A stretch of 64,000 bases of DNA from Marinobacterium profundum. Lineage in GTDB: Bacteria > Pseudomonadota > Gammaproteobacteria > Pseudomonadales > Balneatricaceae. The position numbers were made by a program, and so were the translations under genes. How positions within the stretch are numbered: position 1 is the first letter of the stretch; the number at the start of each line of letters is the position of its first letter. The stretch covers positions 49,200 through 113,199 of the forward strand of contig NZ_BCNS01000145.1 of the NCBI RefSeq assembly GCF_001528745.1, given 5' to 3'. The notes under the pieces were generated by a model. The model ran no database searches. It had not been told where the DNA came from and saw only the letters and a list, made by a program, of their open reading frames with translations. Shown here one piece after another: positions 47,583 through 56,078 of this stretch.

Positions 47583-48365
47583 TCAGCGGCTGCGGCCATA
47601 GCTGATATGTTGCAGAATAAAGTCCGCCAAAGAGGCCGGAAGCATGGCCAGTAGCCAGGTGCCCAGATTAAGCGGAAACGGGAAGGCTATCCTGGGCCTG
47701 TTTCGGGCCAGCCCCTTGAGAATGATCATGGCGGCCTGATCGGCGTTGATCATAAAGGGCTTGCGACCGGGAAATTCCCGGCTCATGTCGGAGTCGACGA
47801 ATCCTGGGCAGATGACCGAAACGGCGACGCCTTCCGCCGCCACCAGGCCGCGTAGCGCTTCGCCATAGGCCTTGACCGCCGCTTTGCTGGCGCAATAGGC
47901 CGGAGTTATAGCCATGCCGCGGTAGGCCGCCAGCGAACTGACCAGGGCAATCTGGCCCCGGCGCCGTTGGCGCATCGGGGCGATCAGCGGGATGATTGTG
48001 GCCAGGGCGCTGTCGACATTGATCGACAGCAGGGCTTTGGTATCGGCCCAGCTTTCTTCTTCGCCGTTAGGGCCCACATTCAGCGTCTTGCCGGCATTGG
48101 CGATAACCAGGTCGATGGGCTCAGCGGCGTCGCGGTCCAGTACCCAGCTTTGCAAGGCATCAATATCGGTTACATCAATGCTGTTGATATTAACCCTGGC
48201 GCCTTTTCTCTCGCAGGCATTTGCAACTTGTTGCAGGTTCACAAGGTTGCGTGCACACAGGCTCAGAAGCACGCCGTCACGGGCGTATGCCTGGGCCAGT
48301 GCCGCACCGATGCCGCCACTGGCACCTGTAATCAGAACATGTCGGGGATTGATTAGCCTTCCCAC
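47583..48365 (-). CDS. Short-chain dehydrogenase/reductase (RkpH-like)
   Basis: This 260-residue NAD(P)-dependent enzyme starts at GTG and overlaps the end of the preceding kpsS-like gene by 13 bases. 'VLITGASGGIGAALAQAYA' is the cofactor site, 'IANAG' follows, and the catalytic Ser and Tyr-x3-Lys lie in 'ALVSSLAAYRG' and 'AYCASKAAVKAYGEAL'. The C-terminal 'PLNLGTWLLAMLPASLADFI' is hydrophobic and may touch the membrane, as in 3-ketosphinganine reductases and rhizobial RkpH. A natural substrate would be the aminoketone made by the oxoamine synthase; this is inference from genome context. Confidence 0.85.
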   Translation of the reverse strand: MGRLINPRHVLITGASGGIGAALAQAYARDGVLLSLCARNLVNLQQVANACERKGARVNINSIDVTDIDALQSWVLDRDAAEPIDLVIANAGKTLNVGPNGEEESWADTKALLSINVDSALATIIPLIAPMRQRRRGQIALVSSLAAYRGMAITPAYCASKAAVKAYGEALRGLVAAEGVAVSVICPGFVDSDMSREFPGRKPFMINADQAAMIILKGLARNRPRIAFPFPLNLGTWLLAMLPASLADFILQHISYGRSR

Positions 48366-49609
48366 GAAGGCACTCCTGTGTAGCTTGCTCCGGTTTCTGT
48401 CAGCGGTTCCTGTTGGGTCAGGCGTTGCACGGAACCGGCTATTGCCAGCTCTATGCCGCGGGCATTGTAATAACCACCGTTGAGCTGAGTGCGGTGAATC
48501 ACCGTATTACGAAATGCCCGAAACAATTTCTTTGCAGGTGGTTGTCCTTTTTCCCAAAAGTCATTCAGTGGTCCCTGGAAACAGAGGCCCGGCAGGTCAT
48601 AGATTGACCGCCCCAGTGCAATAGTCGGCCGGCCATGGTAGAGCGCTGAAAGGCCGACGGTACTATTGATGGTAATCACGCCGGTGCAATGGTGCAGCAG
48701 CGTTGGCAGGTGGCCCCCATCGATAAAGACGACTCGCATGCCCAGGCCAAGCTGTGTGGCGAGCTGACGAATGTGCGACCGATAGTTAATCAGACCGGTA
48801 TCCAGAGGGTGGTTCTTTATTATCAGAACAGAATTATGCGCCGCGTGGCTGGCAAAGGATTGCATAACCTCGGTAATGGCTTGGCTTATTCCATCAAAGC
48901 GAGAGTGCACCTTGATCTGATAGTCGGCGTCCAGCTGCAGGGGAAACAGGTAAAATGAGCGGCGGTGCGCCTGTATCTGTTCAAAGTTGTGTTGTGCCTG
49001 GCGTTCATGCCAGGGCAGCAGCGGAAATCGTCGGGCCCAGCCCAGGTATTCGATGTGACTGCCATGGGGGCGGTGGGTCCGGTAATGCGGGAATCGCAGA
49101 GCATTGGTGATATTGGCCAGATGATAGGCCATATCCTGTCCTGCTCGTATTTTCAGAGATCCGCCTACGGTGTTGCCATCGGCATAAACGGGAACTCCTT
49201 TTGCCTGTTTAATATACCAGGCGGGGTCCCGAGGCAAATCGGAGAACGCATTGGTTCCACCTGCTTCAAGGGTAATCCAGTTCGGCCGAAAATAGCCTTC
49301 TTCATAGACGAAAAACGGTATTGAACGCTGTTTTAATTGAGCAATAGCCTGCATATGCAGTGGCCGGCAGTCGCCAAACAGCAGAACGCGGTCTATGTCA
49401 TGCAACTCCAGCAGTTCACCGAGAAAACTGTCCCACTCATCAAGCGGGCGGTTAAACGCAACTGAGGTGGCTTTTGTGCGAAACAGGGTGTCACCGGCGC
49501 AAAAATTGACTTTGCATACCTTATGACCCTGTTCTAGCAGGGTATCGGCCAGGCGGGCAAAGAAGGGAGTTGCCGGTCCCTGGAGCAATAGAAACGAAAG
49601 CCTTGTCAT
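48353..49609 (-). CDS. kpsS: Capsule Kdo transferase KpsS-like (RkpJ-like)
   Basis: This 418-residue cytoplasmic protein has KpsS/LipB family motifs: 'FLLLQGPATPFFARLADTL' at the N-terminus, 'VLLFGDCRPLHMQAIA', 'VYEEGYFRPNWITLE', 'IIKNHPLD' and 'TINSTVGLSALYHGRPTIA'. In group 2 capsules KpsS adds the first beta-Kdo to lysophosphatidylglycerol, and KpsC extends it. Here it is the first gene of a minus-strand set with an SDR and an LtaS-like enzyme, beside lipid-making genes, which is also where rhizobial rkpJ sits. It and the KpsC at 22482-24482 would form the linker pair despite the 24-kb separation. Confidence 0.9.
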   Translation of the reverse strand: MTRLSFLLLQGPATPFFARLADTLLEQGHKVCKVNFCAGDTLFRTKATSVAFNRPLDEWDSFLGELLELHDIDRVLLFGDCRPLHMQAIAQLKQRSIPFFVYEEGYFRPNWITLEAGGTNAFSDLPRDPAWYIKQAKGVPVYADGNTVGGSLKIRAGQDMAYHLANITNALRFPHYRTHRPHGSHIEYLGWARRFPLLPWHERQAQHNFEQIQAHRRSFYLFPLQLDADYQIKVHSRFDGISQAITEVMQSFASHAAHNSVLIIKNHPLDTGLINYRSHIRQLATQLGLGMRVVFIDGGHLPTLLHHCTGVITINSTVGLSALYHGRPTIALGRSIYDLPGLCFQGPLNDFWEKGQPPAKKLFRAFRNTVIHRTQLNGGYYNARGIELAIAGSVQRLTQQEPLTETGASYTGVPSWEG

Positions 49610-49697
49610 AGCGGGTAATCATTGCCCGAAGCGCAGAAATTGAGTCGGCGATCATAGCAGAAAATCCGCGCTATGGGACCGCTGCCTGAGGCGAGCC

Positions 49698-50420
49698 TCA
49701 GTTAAGCAGGCGGTCCTTGGCTTCGTTGATACGGGCGGCCAGATAATTGCTGCCGCCCCGGTCAGGGTGCAGCTTTTGAATCAGGCGGCGGTGGGCGCTG
49801 ATAATGTCACTTTCGCTGGCGCCGGGTTCGAGGCCGAGAATATCGTAGGCTTCATTTTCACTCAGTGGCCCCGCCTGATTCGTGTGGCTGTCTTTGCCGG
49901 CGCCGGGATCATCTTCGCGCCAGCTATCCCCAAAACGCTTGTCGAGATAGGCTTCCAGCAACTGGGTCGACTCCTGGTCATGATCGCGGCAGTACTGCAA
50001 CAATTCAATAAACTGTTGTTCACTCAGGCCATCCAGCGTTTGGCCGGTTAGCGGCCCCTGCAGGATAGTGCCATGCATGGCGCCGGTATCGTGATCCAGA
50101 CTCATCTCCAGAATAATACTCTGCACGCGCGAGCGATTATTGCTGCTGGGTGTCTGTTGGCGGCGTTTATACAGTTGATGCAGGAAGGGAAGGTAGCGCA
50201 GCAGCGGAATCAGCCTGCGGCTGAAGGGCAGCAGAACCGCCGCCAGAGCTCCGAGCCAGTGCAGGCGCCCAGTAACGCTCAGGTAAAGCAGGAACAGGGC
50301 GCACATAATGATGATGAGCTGCCACTTGGCACGCTCGCGCAACTGCGGTGGCCGTGACTGGATCCACATTATACCCGCCAGTGCGACCGCGCTTAGAATG
50401 ATCAGGCCGAAAGGATTCAA
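49698..50420 (-). CDS. Membrane-anchored J-domain protein
   Basis: This 240-residue protein starts at TTG with GAGG six bases upstream. Two N-terminal hydrophobic segments (about 3-17 and 34-63) anchor it. The middle is polar, and the C-terminal 55 residues are a J-domain: 'EAYDILGLEPGASESDI' then 'LIQKLHPDRGGSNYLAARIN' with the HPD triad. It should recruit DnaK to the membrane. The arrangement (TMs first, J-domain last) is like Tim14/DnaJC-type proteins. It lies 29 bases after a VWA-domain gene in the same direction. A short inverted repeat (CTGAGGC/GCCTCAG, 49686-49701) overlaps its stop. Confidence 0.82.
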   Translation of the reverse strand: MNPFGLIILSAVALAGIMWIQSRPPQLRERAKWQLIIIMCALFLLYLSVTGRLHWLGALAAVLLPFSRRLIPLLRYLPFLHQLYKRRQQTPSSNNRSRVQSIILEMSLDHDTGAMHGTILQGPLTGQTLDGLSEQQFIELLQYCRDHDQESTQLLEAYLDKRFGDSWREDDPGAGKDSHTNQAGPLSENEAYDILGLEPGASESDIISAHRRLIQKLHPDRGGSNYLAARINEAKDRLLN

Positions 50421-50449
50421 CGTTTACCTCGTCCATGTCTGGTTTGGTT

Positions 50450-51148
50450 TCAGCTTCGTAGCTGCTGGGTGAGGCGTAAAAGTACGGCACTCTTGCCCTG
50501 GCTGAAGTGTTCCAGTGCCTTGTGGCCGCCGGAGGCATAGACCGCGACGGCGCCCAGCAGTTCGCGCATTAACTGTGGACTGTGCTGATCGAACTGGCAA
50601 CAGGCGCCGCCCGACAGCTGGCTGATTTGCTTGAAGGCCCGTGCAGCTGAACTTTCATGGCCTTCGTGGAAGATGAACACTGGGACCTGCAGCAGGCCAA
50701 GTTCACCGGCCAGTGCACAGAGATCATCCACGGGTTCTTCGACGCAGTCACCAATAAAGATGACGGCCTGAACCTTCTTAAGGCGGGTTTCCTGGCGAAT
50801 ATGGGTTAGCAGCCTGGCAATCTGGGTGTGGCCGCCGAGGCAGCGCACGGCGTTCATCTGTTGCATCAGACGATCGGTATTGCACAGCCAGTCGGTGGCG
50901 TGGAACTCGCGGTAGCCGCGGTAGTAGCACAGCTGTACCGAGAGTCCGCCAAGGTTGCGGGTCTGCTCGAACATTTCGCTCTGCAGCTGACAGGCATGAT
51001 CCCAGGTGGGTTCCCGGCTGGCTGTGGCATCCAGCGCGAATACCAGCCGACCGCCGCCACTGGTGGAAGCTTTGGCCAGCTGATGCAGGAACTGGTCAAT
51101 TTCCCGATGGCTAGAGCGTTGGCTGAGGGATTTTTGAACGTCACCCAT
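50450..51148 (-). CDS. VWA-like domain protein
   Basis: This 232-residue cytoplasmic protein has AAGGAG before its ATG. 'GRLVFALDATASREPTWD' contains the D-x-T-x-S part of a metal-ion-dependent adhesion site. 'GGHTQIARLLTHI' and 'AVIFIGDCVEEPVDDLC' supply the remaining threonine and aspartate positions of the von Willebrand A fold. There is no signal peptide. Such stand-alone VWA proteins often partner chaperone-like systems; here the next gene is a membrane J-domain protein. Specific role unknown. Confidence 0.78.
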   Translation of the reverse strand: MGDVQKSLSQRSSHREIDQFLHQLAKASTSGGGRLVFALDATASREPTWDHACQLQSEMFEQTRNLGGLSVQLCYYRGYREFHATDWLCNTDRLMQQMNAVRCLGGHTQIARLLTHIRQETRLKKVQAVIFIGDCVEEPVDDLCALAGELGLLQVPVFIFHEGHESSAARAFKQISQLSGGACCQFDQHSPQLMRELLGAVAVYASGGHKALEHFSQGKSAVLLRLTQQLRS

Positions 51149-51235
51149 GGCGCACTCCTTTTCCGATCAGTATAGGAGAATACAGCGTTGGAGTGCTGGG
51201 GCCAGAAAAAGTTGACGTACAAGAGCCTGATTGGT

Positions 51236-52981
51236 TCAGGCGGTTCCGGATTGAAGCAGGGGTGGGGCTGCCAGATAACGTTCGCGCTTGCGTGGCTTGA
51301 GGTACTCCAGGTCTACCAGTACCAGGCCGTCGACACAGTAATTGAAGGCGGCATCGACGCCAAAATCGAGAAAACGTACACCGCCTTCTTCACAGACGTC
51401 GCTGTACTGTTTATATAGCGTGGGGACGGATACGCCGATGCATTCAAGCTGCTCCTTCAGAATGCGAAAGTCGCTGCTATAGTCGCTGCCACTGAATAAT
51501 TGGCTCAGGTGTTCACGGCTGGCGACGTCTATGGTGAAAGGACTCAGGGAGTGACCCAGATTGTCATGATCCGGGAAATAGTGGCTGTAGAACCAGACCA
51601 CCAGGTCTCTGGCAGCCTTGGGGTAGCTGTTGCTCAGGCTGACCGGGCCGAACAGGTAGCGGATCTCGGGATGGCGGCGCAGGTAGGCACCTATGCCGTA
51701 CCAGAGGTAGTCCAGGCTGCGTCGCCCCCAGTAGCGTGGCTGCACAAAGCTGCGGCCAAGCTCGATACCGCGGGCAAACACCGGTGCCATGGCGTCGGTG
51801 TAGCGAAACAGGCTGGCGCTGTAGAGGGTGCTGTCGTCAGCGCTACCCATCGCAAGGCCCGCGGTTTCGGCCAGCCGGTAGGCGCCGGCAATTTCCAGAT
51901 CCTCCTCGTCCCACAGGATCAGATGGCGGTAGTGGCGGTCATAGCGATCCAGGTCGCGTTTTTCCCCGGTACCCTCGCCAACACTGCGAAAGGCAATCTC
52001 GCGCAGACGCCCGACTTCGCGCATGACGGCGGAGTCAGGGCGGTAGTCGAACAGATAGATTTTCTTGCCATCGCCGGTTTCGCCCAGCAGTTCGCAGGCC
52101 TTGAGTTCCTTTTTAAGGCTGCCGCGGTCCTGGGGGTGATCGATGGTCTTCTCGGTAATGAACAGTGGCGACTTGTTGCGGGCTATGCGGTACAGGTGCT
52201 TTTTCAGAATGCGGGCTTTCTCGCGGGTCGACAGTGGCAGCGCATCGATCTGGCTAAAAGCGATGGGCTCGCCTACCCGTACCTCAATGGTGACCGAGCG
52301 CTTGTTGAACATCTCCCGTGCCAGCAGCAGGGTTGAAAACGAACGGTTCAGCGCGGAGATGCTGTAAAACAGCGAAGAATTCTTGCCGCCCACAAAAACC
52401 GGCAGAATGGGGGCGTTGGCCTTGCGGGCAAAGTGCAGAAAGCCGCTGTTCCACTTGCCGTCACGGATGCCGGTGAGGCCTGCGCGGGATACTTCGCCGG
52501 CGGGGAACACAATAACTGCCTGATCATCCTGCAGAGCCTGGGTAATGCGGGCGATATCCTTTTTGCGGGTGGCCTTGCCGAGGTTGTCCACGGGCAGGAG
52601 CAGGGGTTGTAGCGGATCAATGCTGGAGAGCACGTCATTGGCGACGATACGTACATCCCGTCTTATCTCCCCGACCAGTTTCAGCAGGGCAAGGCCATCC
52701 AGGGCTCCCAGCGGATGATTGGCGACGATCAGCACGCGACCGGTGGCAGGAATGTTCATGCGGTGCTGATGGCTCAGGGCGTAGCTGAAATTGAAGTAGT
52801 CCAGTACGCGATCAATAAACTCAAAGCCAGTGCTGGCGCTGTGCTCGGTCAGGAAATGATTGATTTCCCGCTCCCGCACCAGATGACGCAGGCAAAACAG
52901 GGTTGAGCGTTTAACCGGTGCGGGCCTGGCGATAAAGGCGGGGAATTTCTGGGTAACGACCTGTTCGACATTCAGCTGCAT
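51236..52981 (-). CDS. Bifunctional acyltransferase, PlsC-like + GNAT-like (OlsF-like)
   Basis: This 581-residue protein has a PlsC-type acyltransferase in residues of about 60-280 with the H-x4-D motif 'NHPLGALDG' and 'FPAGEVSRAG'. Residues of about 300-560 resemble OlsB-type acyl-ACP N-acyltransferases ('FRSVGEGTGEKRDLDRYD', 'ELGRSFVQPRYWGRRSLDYL', 'LFGPVSLSNSYP'). This order is that of OlsF, which makes ornithine lipid by N-acylating ornithine and then O-acylating lyso-ornithine lipid. A hemolysin-type putative acyltransferase annotation is also possible. It is followed by the VWA gene after 87 bases. Confidence 0.72.
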   Translation of the reverse strand: MQLNVEQVVTQKFPAFIARPAPVKRSTLFCLRHLVREREINHFLTEHSASTGFEFIDRVLDYFNFSYALSHQHRMNIPATGRVLIVANHPLGALDGLALLKLVGEIRRDVRIVANDVLSSIDPLQPLLLPVDNLGKATRKKDIARITQALQDDQAVIVFPAGEVSRAGLTGIRDGKWNSGFLHFARKANAPILPVFVGGKNSSLFYSISALNRSFSTLLLAREMFNKRSVTIEVRVGEPIAFSQIDALPLSTREKARILKKHLYRIARNKSPLFITEKTIDHPQDRGSLKKELKACELLGETGDGKKIYLFDYRPDSAVMREVGRLREIAFRSVGEGTGEKRDLDRYDRHYRHLILWDEEDLEIAGAYRLAETAGLAMGSADDSTLYSASLFRYTDAMAPVFARGIELGRSFVQPRYWGRRSLDYLWYGIGAYLRRHPEIRYLFGPVSLSNSYPKAARDLVVWFYSHYFPDHDNLGHSLSPFTIDVASREHLSQLFSGSDYSSDFRILKEQLECIGVSVPTLYKQYSDVCEEGGVRFLDFGVDAAFNYCVDGLVLVDLEYLKPRKRERYLAAPPLLQSGTA

Positions 52982-53173
52982 CAGAGGTGTCCTTTGTCGG
53001 AGGACTCACACTCTATGGCTCTGATGTGACTGGGGCTTGAATCTGGGGTGACAACAAGATGACAGTCGTGGCCGCCGGGAGCCACGACTGTAATGGGCGC
53101 TGGTGCAATTCCGGTTGCGGGTCGCCTCTTGGTTGGATGGCAGTGCTTGGCAGTGACTTTGTGTGGAGTGGGT

Positions 53174-53347
53174 TTATACGCTGCCTTTACTCCAGGGATC
53201 CTGATCCGGCTCGCGTCGGCCGCGGTTTTTGCGCCGGTCGGGTTTGCCGGGCTCGAACCTTACCTCATCACGTCGGTCCTGGTTCTTGCGTTGATCCGAA
53301 CCTGAGCGCCTTTCACTATCATTCCAGCTTTCTTTATCTTCATCCAT
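53174..53347 (-). CDS. Small charged protein, 57 residues, of unknown function
   Basis: A frame of 57 codons on the minus strand runs from ATG (53345-53347) to TAA (53174-53176). GGAG lies ten bases upstream of the ATG. The product is soluble, strongly charged and rich in Arg, Asp and Pro, with a repeated D-R-R motif ('NQDRRDEVRFEPGKPDRRKN', then 'RGRREPDQDPW'). The regular 'xDRRxx' pattern and acidic start look like a real small protein rather than chance. Its ATG overlaps the TAA of a possible upstream frame. I do not recognise a family. Confidence 0.6.
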   Translation of the reverse strand: MDEDKESWNDSERRSGSDQRKNQDRRDEVRFEPGKPDRRKNRGRREPDQDPWSKGSV

Positions 53348-53472
53348 TATTCTACGGCTCCATGACCGGGATGCTTTATGGGCATTGGGGTTAAGATTAG
53401 CAGTTGGCCGCGATATTGCCTTGGGCTTTGTCTCAAGGTGCTTCCCTGGAACATTCCTTCGCGAATATCCAC
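53347..53472 (-). CDS. Possible 41-residue frame overlapping the small charged protein
   Basis: The frame runs from GTG (53470-53472), or ATG (53452-53454), to a TAA whose last base is the first base of the next ATG (TAATG). The product starts 'VDIREGMFQGSTLRQSPR'. No good Shine-Dalgarno is seen. Only the stop/start overlap and a plausible amino-acid mix support it, so it may be a remnant or chance. Apart from this frame and its neighbour I see nothing in the 52982-53537 gap. Confidence 0.25.
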   Translation of the reverse strand: MDIREGMFQGSTLRQSPRQYRGQLLILTPMPIKHPGHGAVE

Positions 53473-53537
53473 CAGGGCAATGGCGCCAGGTCTTAGCCGC
53501 GAACTATTCGCACAGCGCCAGGAGCAGATAGTTCAAC

Positions 53538-54611
53538 GTGGATCGAAAAATAATTCATTGCGATTGCGACTGTTTTTACGCCGCGGTTGAAATGCGTGAT
53601 AACCCGGCCTTGCGGGATATTCCGCTGGCCGTGGGTGGCCGTGCCGACCAGCGCGGTGTGGTGGCTACCTGTAACTACGAGGCGCGTGCTTTCGGCGTGC
53701 ACTCGGCCATGTCTACGGCCAGAGCCCTGGCGCTCTGTCCGGGCCTTGTGGTGGTGTCTGGCAGCATGGATAAATACCGTGAGGTGTCGGCCCGCATCAT
53801 GGCCATCTATGCCGATTACACCGAGCTGATTGAGCCGCTGTCACTTGATGAGGCCTATCTGGATGTGACTGGCACACAGCGCTGTCAGGGCAGTGCCACG
53901 CGCATAGCGGAGGAAATACGCCTGCGAGTGTTCGAGGAGGTGGGCATCCGAGTGTCGGCCGGTGTTGCGCCCAACAAGTTTCTGGCCAAGATCGCCAGTG
54001 ACTGGAACAAGCCGGATGGTCTTTTTGTGCTGCGTCCGGAGCAGGTGGAAGCCTTTGTACAGGTGCTGGCGGTGAAAAAGCTGCATGGTGTCGGGGCTAA
54101 AACGGCCGAGAAACTGGAGCACATGGGGGTGCACAACTGTGCGGATCTGCGGGATCAGGGGGCTGAGGTGCTGATCAGTCGCTTCGGGCGCTTCGGTCAG
54201 CGTCTGTGGGAGCTGGCCTGGGGGCAGGATGATCGCCCGGTACGCATTAGCCGGGAGCGCAAGTCGGTGAGCGTCGAACATACTTATACACGGGATTTGC
54301 CTGATCTCGATGCTTGCCTTGAGCAACTGCCGTCACTGCTGGAGTCGCTGGCGGGGCGCTATGGCAGGCTGTCGCGTCCGGCGGATATCGCGGGGGCGGT
54401 GGTGAAACTGAAGTTCCACGATTTCACTCAGACAACGGCGGAACAGGCGACCCGGGTTCAGGCCGCGATGGCGCCGGATATCCAGCTGTACGAGCGCCTG
54501 GTGCGCGAAGCCTTCGAGCGTGGCGCTCGGCCGGTGCGGCTGATGGGAGTCGGTTATCGTTTGAGCGAACATAGTGACGGTGGCCAACCCGATCAGTTGG
54601 CACTGTTCTGA
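53538..54611 (+). CDS. dinB: DNA polymerase IV (Y-family)
   Basis: This 357-residue error-prone translesion polymerase starts at GTG. 'IIHCDCDCFYAAVEM' holds the first metal aspartate, with Tyr in the steric-gate region. 'EPLSLDEAYLDVTG' supplies the catalytic Asp-Glu pair. 'VSAGVAPNKFLAKIASDWNK' and the helix-hairpin-helix 'LHGVGAKTAEKLEHMG' follow. The protein ends 'DQLALF', a consensus beta-clamp-binding tail. I see no clear LexA box immediately upstream; AGGAG lies 13 bases before the GTG, which is rather far. Confidence 0.95.
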   Translation: MDRKIIHCDCDCFYAAVEMRDNPALRDIPLAVGGRADQRGVVATCNYEARAFGVHSAMSTARALALCPGLVVVSGSMDKYREVSARIMAIYADYTELIEPLSLDEAYLDVTGTQRCQGSATRIAEEIRLRVFEEVGIRVSAGVAPNKFLAKIASDWNKPDGLFVLRPEQVEAFVQVLAVKKLHGVGAKTAEKLEHMGVHNCADLRDQGAEVLISRFGRFGQRLWELAWGQDDRPVRISRERKSVSVEHTYTRDLPDLDACLEQLPSLLESLAGRYGRLSRPADIAGAVVKLKFHDFTQTTAEQATRVQAAMAPDIQLYERLVREAFERGARPVRLMGVGYRLSEHSDGGQPDQLALF

Positions 54612-54638
54612 GTCCTGTTAGTTGACCCGGTCGGCAAG

Positions 54639-54980
54639 TCAGCCCTTGGGCGTCAAGGCGTCTGTATCGAATACCACGCCGTCCCAGCCGGTCGCCATAA
54701 AGGCACGAATGTTGCCGTGGTCGGTGCCCTGGGGCGCATTCAGCACATCACGGTAAAAGCCGCCAAAGCAGGCCAGTGCCTGGGCTTCGCTCAGCCCGTT
54801 CAGTTTGGCGAAGGCGAAGATTTTGCAGCTGCCTTCATTCTGGCCAGCTTCATTGCGTACCTTGCCATTGGTGAAGCCACTGGGCTGGTAATCATAGTGA
54901 GCCTGGATGACCTCCATGCTGTGTTTGAAATCCAGGCTGTCGTCCTGTCCGATAGCGGCGAGAAAAGAATCCAGATCCAT
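54639..54980 (-). CDS. HopJ family protein
   Basis: This 113-residue soluble protein is of the HopJ (HopPmaJ) family, first named from a Pseudomonas type III effector list but widespread and probably not secreted in most bacteria. Visible hallmarks are 'FKHSMEVIQAHYDYQPSGFT', 'GQNEGSCKIFAFAKLNGLSE' and 'CFGGFYRDVLNAPQGTDHGN'. ATG 54980 is chosen over the upstream TTG at 55004 because GGAG lies nine bases before it. The gene is convergent with dinB, 27 bases apart. Function unknown. Confidence 0.8.
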   Translation of the reverse strand: MDLDSFLAAIGQDDSLDFKHSMEVIQAHYDYQPSGFTNGKVRNEAGQNEGSCKIFAFAKLNGLSEAQALACFGGFYRDVLNAPQGTDHGNIRAFMATGWDGVVFDTDALTPKG

Positions 54981-55200
54981 AGTCGAAACTCCATAGGTAG
55001 GCAAACAGGCTTTCTAACATCTGTGATGCCGGGGGTAAAGGCTGAGGGAGCAAGGGCAGGGTGCGAGTTTGACGAAAAAGGGTGTGGGGCAGGCCTGTGT
55101 ACTGGGGTGGAGCAAGGCGTGGTGTAGGGGGCGGCTCGCTGGGTGCCCGTTAAATGCGCTCTGATTCAGGCATTTAACGGGCGGGTAATGTAGCTGAGGC

Positions 55201-55266
55201 TTAGTGTTGTGTATCTTGCTCACTCAGGAACAGCTGGGAGCGTTCGTCCTGTTGGAGATTGTCGAC
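55201..55266 (-). pseudogene. Duplicated scrap of the aapP 3' end
   Basis: Read on the minus strand this encodes 'DNLQQDERSQLFLSEQDTQH' and a stop. The true aapP C-terminus just upstream ends '[18 protein letters not shown]'. The DNA copies (55223-55265 and about 55314-55353) agree over about 40 bases with a few changes and a 3-base insertion. It is a remnant of a paralogous or replaced aapP tail. The remaining 55005-55200 sequence shows no gene. Confidence 0.75.
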
Positions 55267-55295
55267 TCAACGCACCCATGAGTTAAATTTTGGAC

Positions 55296-56057
55296 TCAAT
55301 GCTGCAGGATCTGACTCAGGAACAACTGGGTGCGTTCATGCTGCGGATTGTCGAAGAACTCATGGGGATTGTTCTCCTCGATAATCTGCCCGGCATCCAT
55401 GAAGATAACGCGGTTGGCCACGGTTTTGGCAAAGCCCATTTCGTGCGTTACGCACAGCATGGTCATGCCTTCCTGCGCCAGCTCAATCATGACGTCGAGC
55501 ACTTCCTTGATCATCTCCGGGTCCAGCGCCGAAGTGGGTTCATCGAACAGCATTACATCGGGATTCATGCACAGGCTGCGGGCAATGGCCACGCGCTGCT
55601 GTTGCCCACCTGAAAGCTGCCCGGGAAATTTCTTCGCCTGTTCCGGGATGCGCACGCGCTCCAGGTATTTCATGGCGTTCGCTTCGGCTTCCTTGCGCGA
55701 CTCCTTGTTGACCCAGATGGGGGCCAGGGCGCAGTTTTCCAGCACCGTCAGGTGCGGGAACAGATTGAAGTGCTGAAACACCATGCCGACATTGCGGCGG
55801 ATATTCTCGATTTTTTTCAGATCCTCGGTCAGCTGTATGCCATTGACGATGATGTCACCCTGCTGGTGTTCCTCGAGCCGGTTAATGCAGCGAATCATGG
55901 TGGACTTGCCGGAGCCGGACGGGCCACAAATAACGATGCGCTCGCCCTTTTGCACCTCAAGGTTGATGTTTTTCAGTACATGGAAATCGCCGTACCATTT
56001 ATTCAGGTTACGCAGCTCGACGGCCAGGTTTGCCTGCTTGATCTGTGGCTCAGTCAT
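55296..56057 (-). CDS. aapP: General L-amino acid ABC transporter, ATPase
   Basis: This 253-residue cytoplasmic ATPase energises the AapQM channel. Walker A is '[14 protein letters not shown]', the signature is '[15 protein letters not shown]', Walker B is '[14 protein letters not shown]', and the switch histidine is in '[11 protein letters not shown]'. It is the last gene of aapJ-Q-M-P, 21 bases after aapM. Its 3' end is partly duplicated downstream. The close relative GlnQ is excluded by the four-gene Aap context. Confidence 0.95.
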   Translation of the reverse strand: MTEPQIKQANLAVELRNLNKWYGDFHVLKNINLEVQKGERIVICGPSGSGKSTMIRCINRLEEHQQGDIIVNGIQLTEDLKKIENIRRNVGMVFQHFNLFPHLTVLENCALAPIWVNKESRKEAEANAMKYLERVRIPEQAKKFPGQLSGGQQQRVAIARSLCMNPDVMLFDEPTSALDPEMIKEVLDVMIELAQEGMTMLCVTHEMGFAKTVANRVIFMDAGQIIEENNPHEFFDNPQHERTQLFLSQILQH

Positions 56058-56078
56058 GGGTATTAGTCTCCAAACGCA

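Noticed and set aside
49686..49701. CTGAGGC-GA-GCCTCAG palindrome as a terminator
   Set aside because: It overlaps the stop codon of the J-domain gene, has a two-base loop, and has no T-tract.
53059..53394. Plus-strand frames of 111 and 70 codons between the OlsF-like gene and dinB
   Set aside because: Odd residue mix and no family match; the minus-strand 57-residue frame in the same place is more protein-like.
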